Source: JBBSIG01 sp038232215
GTDB taxonomy: Bacteria; Actinomycetota; Thermoleophilia; Gaiellales; Gaiellaceae
Direction of reading: 5' to 3'
DNA: 19,781 nucleotides
Assembly: GCA_038232215.1 (NCBI GenBank)
Contig: JBBSIG010000012.1
Location: 1-19,781, forward strand
Part shown: piece by piece, positions 14,629-19,781 of the stretch
Layout: each line of letters begins with the position of its first letter
Position numbering within the stretch: position 1 is the first letter of the stretch
Notes under the pieces: model-generated
The model's database searches: none
What the model was told of the DNA's origin: nothing
The model's input: the letters and a program-made list of their open reading frames with translations, nothing else
Program-made: the position numbers and the translations under genes

Positions 14629-15876
14629 GTGAAGGTCCTCCTCGTGACCATGTACTTCCCTCCGGCGGGCGGAGGCGGCGTGCAGCGGTCGCTCAAGCTC
14701 GCCACGCACCTGCCCGCCCTCGGGATCGAGACGCACGTGCTGGCGCCCGACGACCCCAAGTGGATCCACGAGGATGCCGACCTGCAGCTGCCGACACAGG
14801 CGTGGGTGCACCGCGCGCGGTACCTCGGCCCCAGGGGACGTCGCCCGGCCGAGGAGCTGCACGGGCGGCGCGGGCTCGACCGCGCGTCCCGCCAGGCGCG
14901 CCTCGTGTTTCGCCGGCTGCTCGTCCCGGACGAGAACGTCCCCTGGAATCTGACCGCCATCCCGGCCGCCGTCCGCATCGTGCGCAGCGAGGGCATCGAC
15001 GTCGTGCTGACGACGTCGCCCCCGAGCTCTGTCCACCTGATCGGGGCGGCGGCGAAGCGCATCACGGGCGTGCGCTGGGTTGCCGACCTGCGCGACTCGC
15101 TCGTCGCGCACCCCCATCGCCGGCCGGAACGGCTGGCGGCACGCACGAAGGAGCGCGGCGAGCACGCGATCGCCCGGCTCGTCGCCCGCTCGGCGGACGC
15201 CGTCGTCGCCGTCTCGGACGCCATCGCGGACGAGGCGCGCGGGTTCGACCCGGCGGGGCCCGTCGCGACGATCGCGAACGGCTCCGACTTCGACGACTTC
15301 GCCGGGCTCGAGTACCGACCCGCGGAGCGCTTCCGGATCACTCACACCGGCAGCTTCTTCGGCAAGCGCGACCCGCGACCGTTTCTGCAGGCGCTCGCCG
15401 ACTCGAAGCTCGACGTCGTGGCGCGCTTCGTGGGCGACTTCCGTACCGCGGACCGAGAGTGGGCCGACACGCTCGAGCTCGGAGACCGGCTCGAGCTCCA
15501 TCCCTACGTCCCTCGCCGCCGCTCCCTCGAGCTGCAGCGCGACTCCGAGGCCCTGCTGCTCCTGATCCCGGAGGCCGGAGGCCGCGGCCGGGGAGTGCTC
15601 TCGGGCAAGGTCTTCGAGTACCTGGCCGCCGAGCGTCCGATCCTCGCGGCGGTGCCCCCCGACGGGGCCGCCGCGGCGCTCGTCGAGGAGACCGGCGCCG
15701 GCGTCGTCGCGCCGCCCGACGACGTGGGGGCCCTGCGCGAGGCGCTCGTCGGGCTGGAGTCGCGCTGGCGCGCCGGCGAGCTCACCGGGACGCCTCTCTC
15801 CGAGGAGGCGCGCGAGCGCCTGTCGCGCCATGCCCGGGTGGAGGAGCTCGCCGAGCTGCTCCGGAGCCTGCCGTGA
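14629..15876 (+). CDS. Glycosyltransferase family 4 (GT-B fold)
   Basis: A 415-residue protein with a GTG start seven bases after a TACCAT box. The N-terminal Rossmann domain begins KVLLVTMYFPPAGGGGVQRSLKLA, the glycine-rich acceptor-side loop of GT4 enzymes. DVVLTTSPPSSVHLIG and WVADLRDSLVAHP follow. The C-terminal donor domain starts near ITHTGSFFGKRDPRPFLQAL, and SGKVFEYLAAERPILA (about 325-340) carries the conserved glutamate that positions the nucleotide sugar. It is complete and of normal length for soluble or peripheral glycosyltransferases of capsule/O-antigen loci. The sugar specificity is unknown. The GTGA overlap couples it to the polymerase/ligase gene. Confidence 0.9.
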   Translation: MKVLLVTMYFPPAGGGGVQRSLKLATHLPALGIETHVLAPDDPKWIHEDADLQLPTQAWVHRARYLGPRGRRPAEELHGRRGLDRASRQARLVFRRLLVPDENVPWNLTAIPAAVRIVRSEGIDVVLTTSPPSSVHLIGAAAKRITGVRWVADLRDSLVAHPHRRPERLAARTKERGEHAIARLVARSADAVVAVSDAIADEARGFDPAGPVATIANGSDFDDFAGLEYRPAERFRITHTGSFFGKRDPRPFLQALADSKLDVVARFVGDFRTADREWADTLELGDRLELHPYVPRRRSLELQRDSEALLLLIPEAGGRGRGVLSGKVFEYLAAERPILAAVPPDGAAAALVEETGAGVVAPPDDVGALREALVGLESRWRAGELTGTPLSEEARERLSRHARVEELAELLRSLP

Positions 15877-17201
15877 GACGTCTCACGGTCACCGAGTGGC
15901 TCTTCCTGGCAGGCCTCTTCTGCGTGACGTTCGAGAAGGTGCACTGGTCGGTCGGCGGGGCGGTGAGCCTCGCCGACCTGCTCTCGATCGCGTTTCTCGT
16001 CGCCTTCGCGGCCGGCCGGGTCGCGCGGCGCGACTTCCGCATCCCGCGCCCCGCGGCCACCGTGCTCGGCTTCTTCGCGGCCTTCCTCCTCGTCTACCTG
16101 CTCGGCTACTTCAACCTGGACTCCGTGCAGGCGCTCGCCCAGCTCGCGAAGGGGCTCGTGAAGGTCGTCCTGCACTTCCTCTTCCTGGCGGCCGGGGTCG
16201 CCCTCCTCGCCCGCCGCTCCGAGCGCTTCTACTGGCGCGCGCTCACCGTCTTCGCGCTCGGGATGATCGCGAACGCGGCCTATGGGATCCTGCAGCTCCT
16301 CGCCGCCCGCGCGGGCCACAACCTCGACGCCACGGTGCTCTCCCCGCTGACGCGGGGGGCGAGCCAGATCAACATCTACGGCGGCGTCAACGGCACGAGC
16401 GTCTTCCGGCCGAACGCGCTCACCGGCGACCCGAATCACCTCGGGGTCATGCTCGAGGTGCCGCTGCTCGTGCTCACGCCGCTCTACCTGAGGCTCGAGC
16501 GCGGCCACCGGCTCCGGCTCCCGCTCGCGGTCTGCCTCAGCTTCCTCCTGCTGGTGGAGCTCGCGACGCTCTCGCGCAGCGGCCTCCTCGGGCTGGGAGT
16601 GGGCGTGCTCGTGCTGGCGGCGCCGTACCGGCGCCTGCTCGTGTCGCGGGCGACCCTCGTCCCGCTTGGCGCGCTCGGGGCGCTCCTCCTGGTCGTGGTC
16701 GCGCGCAAGGCGAGCTTCTTCGTGACCGTGCTGCGCTCCCGGGTCGAGACGAGCGGCCGCTCGAGCTCGGCCCACTTCGACGTCTACGACTTCGTCCCCC
16801 AGGTGCTGCACTCCCACCCGCTGCTCGGGCTCGGGCTGAACAACTTCTCCGTCTACTACGAGGCCGTGACCGGAAAGACGAACTGGGGACCGCACTCGTT
16901 CTACGTCGCGCTGCTCGTGGAGACGGGCGTCGTCGGCTCGCTGCTCTTCGCGGCGTTCCTGCGCTACCTGTTCGTCCGCCTGCGCGACGCGCGCCGGCTC
17001 GGGCGGCGGCTCGCGCGGGCGGGGGACCCGCTCGCGGCGCGCGTGCGTCCGCTCGCCTGGGGCCTCACGGCGGCGCTCGCCGGGACGATGGCCGCGAACG
17101 TCTTCTACCTCACCATGCAGTTCTACTACTTCTACGCGTTCGCGGCCCTGGCGGTGGCCGCGCCGGCCGTGTTCGGGCGCCGCGCTCCCCGCACCAAGTA
17201 A
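15873..17201 (+). CDS. O-antigen ligase/polymerase-like membrane protein (Wzy/WaaL superfamily)
   Basis: A 442-residue polytopic protein. GTG 15873 overlaps the GT4 stop as GTGA, and RRLTVTEWLFLAGLF enters the first membrane helix. About ten to twelve hydrophobic segments are present. The long external loop contains LTRGASQINIYGGVNG and SVFRPNALTGDPNHLG. LATLSRSGLLGLGVGV is the conserved Ser-Arg-Ser-Gly block of the family. After it come HSHPLLGLGLNNF and WGPHSFYVALLVETGVVG, the His-containing block that is catalytic in WaaL/Wzy proteins. Role by family: joining lipid-linked oligosaccharide units, or transferring the chain to a final acceptor on the outer face. A monoderm has no lipid A, so polymerisation or cell-wall attachment is more likely. 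The coding end forms the left arm of a large hairpin. Confidence 0.87.
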   Translation: MRRLTVTEWLFLAGLFCVTFEKVHWSVGGAVSLADLLSIAFLVAFAAGRVARRDFRIPRPAATVLGFFAAFLLVYLLGYFNLDSVQALAQLAKGLVKVVLHFLFLAAGVALLARRSERFYWRALTVFALGMIANAAYGILQLLAARAGHNLDATVLSPLTRGASQINIYGGVNGTSVFRPNALTGDPNHLGVMLEVPLLVLTPLYLRLERGHRLRLPLAVCLSFLLLVELATLSRSGLLGLGVGVLVLAAPYRRLLVSRATLVPLGALGALLLVVVARKASFFVTVLRSRVETSGRSSSAHFDVYDFVPQVLHSHPLLGLGLNNFSVYYEAVTGKTNWGPHSFYVALLVETGVVGSLLFAAFLRYLFVRLRDARRLGRRLARAGDPLAARVRPLAWGLTAALAGTMAANVFYLTMQFYYFYAFAALAVAAPAVFGRRAPRTK

Positions 17202-17226
17202 CAGTCTGTTGCTTGGCGGGGGAGCG
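17183..17226. terminator. Large hairpin between convergent genes, bidirectional terminator
   Basis: Outer arms CGCTCCCC (17183-17190) and GGGGAGCG (17219-17226) pair perfectly. After a small internal loop, CCAAG (17194-17198) pairs with CTTGG (17212-17216), and AACAG/CTGTT continues the helix almost to the centre. It spans the polymerase stop codon and ends 10 bases before the stop of the convergent gene at 17237. There is no U-tract on either strand. Confidence 0.7.
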
Positions 17227-17236
17227 GCTCGCGGGC

Positions 17237-17833
17237 CTACTCCGCTGCGAGGCCGAAGGGGTTCCCCTCGGAGTCGCGACAGACCGCCCAGCGCTCGCCG
17301 GGGTGGACGACGTTCCCCCCGAGCTCGACCACGCGCTCGAGCGCCCGCGTGAGCTCCGCGACGCGGAAGTAGGGCAGGGAGGAGCGGTCGCCGGGGCCCG
17401 CTCCGCGCTCGTGCAGCCCGAGCACAGGCGGCGCGCCGCCCGTCTGCAGACCTGAGCCTTCCGCGCCTGTCCGCTCGGCGAGCGAGACGGCGAGCAGCCC
17501 CTCCCAGAAGCGGCGGCCGCGGGCGAGGTCGTCGGCGGGGAGCTCGAGCAGGGCGAGCGGCACGGTGAAGGACGCGCGCGCCGACCCTCCCTCGACGAGC
17601 TCGCTCGTCCTCGCGGCGAGCTCGTGGTCGCGGGCGGTGATCCCGCCTGACACGTGGGTCCACCAGCGCAGCCTGACCCGGCTGAAGCGGATCTCGATGT
17701 CGGGGTGGTGGTCGGCTGCCTCCGCGAGCGCGGCCACGCGATCGACGAACTCGAGAGCGGCCGCGAAGCCGTCGAAGCGGAAGTCGCGCTCGAGCGCCCC
17801 CTCCACCTCGCTCCAGCCCTCGGGCACGGTCAC
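17237..17833 (-). CDS. Pterin-4a-carbinolamine dehydratase fused to a VOC (glyoxalase-like) domain
   Basis: A 198-residue protein from GTG 17833 on the minus strand. GTG 17827 is an alternative. The open frame up to 17962 crosses the divergent promoter and is unlikely to be coding. Residues 1-82 are a complete PCD/DCoH domain: RDFRFDGFAAALEFV, AADHHPDIEIRF with the catalytic HHP at 42-44, and WWTHVSGGITARDHELA with H60. Residues from about 94 form a VOC domain, with LLELPADDLARGRRFWEGLL at the start, then VLGLHERG and the typical end RDSEGNPFGLAAE. PCD recycles 4a-hydroxytetrahydrobiopterin after aromatic amino acid hydroxylation and can act as a dimerisation partner. The VOC ligand is unknown. 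It is unrelated to the glycan genes and convergent with them. Confidence 0.87.
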   Translation of the reverse strand: MTVPEGWSEVEGALERDFRFDGFAAALEFVDRVAALAEAADHHPDIEIRFSRVRLRWWTHVSGGITARDHELAARTSELVEGGSARASFTVPLALLELPADDLARGRRFWEGLLAVSLAERTGAEGSGLQTGGAPPVLGLHERGAGPGDRSSLPYFRVAELTRALERVVELGGNVVHPGERWAVCRDSEGNPFGLAAE

Positions 17834-17840
17834 CGTACGG

Positions 17841-17846
17841 AGTATG
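17841..17846 (-). promoter_or_regulatory. -10-like box of the PCD-VOC gene
   Basis: On the minus strand CATACT ends seven bases before GTG 17833. The first base departs from TANNNT, but the spacing equals that of the other leaderless starts and supports this start codon. Confidence 0.4.
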
Positions 17847-17911
17847 CAGCGTTGCGGGCGGTTACTCCGCGCTCGCTCCCAGGATCGCTCGGGCTGCTCC
17901 GAGCCATCGTC

Positions 17912-17917
17912 TAGGGT
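17912..17917 (+). promoter_or_regulatory. -10 box of the small membrane protein gene, leaderless
   Basis: TAGGGT ends seven bases before GTG 17925. With the PCD-VOC box it forms a compact divergent promoter region of about 90 bases. Confidence 0.5.
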
Positions 17918-17924
17918 AGGCGCC

Positions 17925-18428
17925 GTGCTCGGCGTGGATGCGGTCGCCCCGCGGTGGCGCACGTGGAATGCACTCGAGGCCCGGCAACGACTCGCCGTCG
18001 CGGCGGCGGTCGTCGGCGTGGCCTGCGCGCTCGTCCTCGCGCTCTACCGGTTCCCCGCCCAGATGCGCTACCTCGACGAGACGGCGGCCTTCAACGCCGC
18101 CCAATCAGCCGACGACCGCCTGCTCGCGGGGGCGCACGCGTACGACATCTCGCGGCCGTTCCTGCTCGCCGCGCTCCGCATCCTGCCGGAACGGACGACC
18201 TACGCCGTCGAGACGGGCCCGAACGTGGGCGAGTCGACGCCGCTGACGAAGCTCAGCTTGAGCGGCTACTCGCAGTATCTGCTCCTGCCCCGGCGACAGG
18301 TGCTGCCGGGCGATCCCCGCGCGCGCTACCTGCTCTGCTACGGCTGCGAGCTCGGGAAGTACAAGTACTACCTCGTCACCGACTGGGACGAGGAGGCCGG
18401 GCTCGTGATCGGGCACTTCGTCCGGTGA
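17925..18428 (+). CDS. Single-pass membrane protein of unknown function, 167 aa
   Basis: Start GTG 17925 sits seven bases after TAGGGT. The frame is open further upstream to 17565, but that part is antisense to the PCD-VOC gene. The N-terminus is basic (PRWRTWNALEARQR), followed by one hydrophobic helix at about 22-41, then about 125 mostly polar residues. This fits an N-in anchored protein with an external domain. The domain contains LPERTTYAVETGPN and LLCYGCELGK (C138, C141), and ends TDWDEEAGLVIGHFVR. I do not recognise the family. The ILPE-x-x-TYAVETG stretch resembles the soluble C-terminal domains of GT-C membrane enzymes, so it may be such a domain encoded separately. GTGA coupling to the next gene supports partnership with that protein. 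Confidence 0.7.
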   Translation: MLGVDAVAPRWRTWNALEARQRLAVAAAVVGVACALVLALYRFPAQMRYLDETAAFNAAQSADDRLLAGAHAYDISRPFLLAALRILPERTTYAVETGPNVGESTPLTKLSLSGYSQYLLLPRRQVLPGDPRARYLLCYGCELGKYKYYLVTDWDEEAGLVIGHFVR

Positions 18429-19781
18429 CGCACAGCCTGCTCGGCCTCCTCGCCCTGAACGCCCTCTTCCTGGTGGTCGGCTGCGGGCTGCTCTGGGCTG
18501 TCCGCGGCTGGACGGCCTGGTCCGAGCTGGCGCGGCTCGCCGGCGTCGCGTACCTCGCGGGCGTGGCCGGCCTCTGCCTGCCCGTCACCTGGCTGCTCGT
18601 GCTCGGAGTCCCGGTCCCGGTCCCGGTCGTCGTCGGGCTCGGTCTCGGGCTCGCCGCAGCCGGCCTCGCCGTCGGCCGTGCGCTCGGCCGGCCGCTGCCC
18701 CGCTGGCGGCTCTCCTCGACGCCGCGGGAGCGCCTCCCGCTCGTCGGCGTCCTCTGCGCCGCCCTCAGCGTCGTCTTCCTGGAGGCGTGGTTTCGGGTCG
18801 CGCACCTCCAGGGCCTGAACGGCGGGGACGCGGCCGCCTTCTGGACGCCGAAGGCGAAGGTGATCTACTTCTTCGGAGGCCTCGACGAGCGCTTCTTCGG
18901 CTCCCTCCCCGGCGTCGGCGACTTCCCGCACGGCATCCCGGAGTGGTCGACCTACCCGATTTTCGTGCCGACGCTGCAGGCGCTCGACTTCCACTTCATG
19001 GGCGGCGTCGACACGACCGCGCTGCACGTGCAGACGTGGGCGCTGGTCGGCGGCTTCCTGTTCGCGGTCGCGGGATTGCTACGGCCGCTCGTGCCGCTGG
19101 CCGTCGTCTGGCCGTTCCTTCTCCTGTTCCTGATCATGCCGGAGCTCGAGTACCGCGCGCTGGCACCGCAGGCCGACCTCACGCTCGACTACTTCTTCGT
19201 CGCCGCGGCGCTCTGCGTAGCGCTCTTCGTGCGCGGCCGCGAGGGCTGGACGCTCGCCCCCGCCGCGCTCTTCCTCGGGGCGGTCCTCTCGACGAAGCGC
19301 GAGGGCTTGCTGATCGCGGTCTGCCTGGTGGCCGCCGCGCTCGCGGTCACCTGGCGGGAGTGGCGCTTCTTCTGGCCGCGGCTCGGGGCGGTGGGCGTCG
19401 CGGGCTTCGCCTTCGACCTGCCCTGGCGGATCTGGTTCACGACGCGCGGCTACGGCGGCGAGGGGCCGCCCTCCTCGCTCACCGACCTCCTGCACGACCT
19501 CTCGCGCGCGCCGGACGCGCTCTGGCTCGTGGTCAGGCTGTTCTTCAGCTACGACCTCTGGCTCATCGCGGCGCCGCTCGCGGTGGGCGCCACCGCCGTC
19601 GTCCTGCTCGCGGGCGAGCGCCGGCTCGGGTTCCTGTTCCTCCTGACCGTCGCCTTCGGCCTCGCCGGCTCCACCGGGATCCTCGGGGCGAGCCCGCAGT
19701 ACCCGCCCGCGGACGCGGACGCGACGCCCATGCCCCGGATCGTGGGGTCGATCGTCCTGCTCTCGATCGCGTTCGCGCCGC
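18425..19781 (+). CDS. Large polytopic membrane protein, GT-C-like, 3' end cut by window edge
   Basis: GTG 18425 overlaps the preceding stop as GTGA, and the frame stays open for 452 codons to the window end. It is very hydrophobic throughout, with at least nine predicted membrane segments. After three to four helices, an external loop reads AHLQGLNGGDAAAFWTPKAKVIYFF (D135 central). It resembles the first loop of GT-C glycosyltransferases, where an acidic residue binds the polyprenyl-phosphate sugar, but has only one Asp where many have two. LSTKREGLLIAV recalls the K/R-E-G segment seen in bacterial GT-C-like proteins. A GTCCCG triplet repeat (18608-18625) encodes VPVPVP in one helix. Inference: a glycosyltransferase working with the small protein before it. 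Donor and acceptor are unknown. Confidence 0.7.
   Translation, partial: MTHSLLGLLALNALFLVVGCGLLWAVRGWTAWSELARLAGVAYLAGVAGLCLPVTWLLVLGVPVPVPVVVGLGLGLAAAGLAVGRALGRPLPRWRLSSTPRERLPLVGVLCAALSVVFLEAWFRVAHLQGLNGGDAAAFWTPKAKVIYFFGGLDERFFGSLPGVGDFPHGIPEWSTYPIFVPTLQALDFHFMGGVDTTALHVQTWALVGGFLFAVAGLLRPLVPLAVVWPFLLLFLIMPELEYRALAPQADLTLDYFFVAAALCVALFVRGREGWTLAPAALFLGAVLSTKREGLLIAVCLVAAALAVTWREWRFFWPRLGAVGVAGFAFDLPWRIWFTTRGYGGEGPPSSLTDLLHDLSRAPDALWLVVRLFFSYDLWLIAAPLAVGATAVVLLAGERRLGFLFLLTVAFGLAGSTGILGASPQYPPADADATPMPRIVGSIVLLSIAFAP

Noticed and set aside
15504..17663. 719-codon minus-strand open frame
   Set aside because: Antisense to the GT4/polymerase genes and out of frame with the PCD-VOC gene. Composition is Arg/Glu/Ala/Gly without any motif.
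18608..18625. GTCCCG repeated three times
   Set aside because: In-frame with the GT-C-like protein (VPVPVP) and too short to suggest phase variation; the 6-base unit would not shift the frame.
1..19781. tRNA/rRNA genes, CRISPR arrays, insertion sequences, integrases or attachment sites
   Set aside because: I saw no spaced repeat arrays, transposase or integrase motifs, or cloverleaf-like sequences while reading both strands by eye.

Overview
This is a very GC-rich window, densely packed with genes that mostly use GTG or TTG starts and overlap by four bases. Many operon heads carry a TANNNT box only 6-9 bases before the start codon, which suggests leaderless mRNAs. Together with the family content this points to a high-GC actinobacterium. 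A Thermoleophilia-type lineage (Gaiellales/Solirubrobacterales) is my best guess from style alone, not a demonstrated assignment.

The window is essentially one surface-glycan / amino-sugar locus with two inserts. (1) 1-1736, minus strand: a CE4 polysaccharide-deacetylase-like protein (cut by the window edge) downstream of an ATP-grasp ligase. (2) 1879-3917, plus strand, divergent from it: an NAD-dependent sugar epimerase/decarboxylase-like SDR coupled to a DegT-type PLP aminotransferase. (3) 3928-5953: a TetR regulator and a DHA2-type MFS exporter, which appear to share an operator. (4) 6034-9158: an ArnC/GtrB-like GT2 with two C-terminal membrane segments, an RmlB/LegB-like 4,6-dehydratase, and a second ATP-grasp ligase paralogous to the first. 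(5) 9388-14424: a second DegT aminotransferase, a flippase-like (UPF0104) membrane protein, a WbbL-like GT2, and a 669-residue GT-C-like membrane protein, all overlapping by four bases or nearly so. (6) 14362-14556, minus strand: a 64-residue zinc-ribbon protein that overlaps the GT-C gene antisense. (7) 14629-17201: a GT4 glycosyltransferase and an O-antigen polymerase/ligase-like protein, ending in a large hairpin. (8) 17237-17833, minus strand: a pterin carbinolamine dehydratase fused to a VOC domain, probably housekeeping. (9) 17925 to the window end: a small single-pass membrane protein and a second large GT-C-like membrane protein (cut).

Functional reading (inference): the set SDR + DegT aminotransferase + ATP-grasp ligase occurs twice. 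The window also holds a CE4 deacetylase, a polyprenyl-phosphate GT2, a flippase-like protein and GT-C enzymes. This is the logic of the proteobacterial Arn pathway (amino sugar made on a nucleotide, moved to undecaprenyl phosphate, N-deprotected, flipped, transferred). It differs in that no formyl- or acetyltransferase is visible, and two ATP-grasp ligases sit where the N-acylating enzyme would be expected. I propose an actinobacterial pathway in which amino sugars are amidated, for example with an amino acid, by ATP-grasp ligases. This is the main candidate for an undescribed system in the window.
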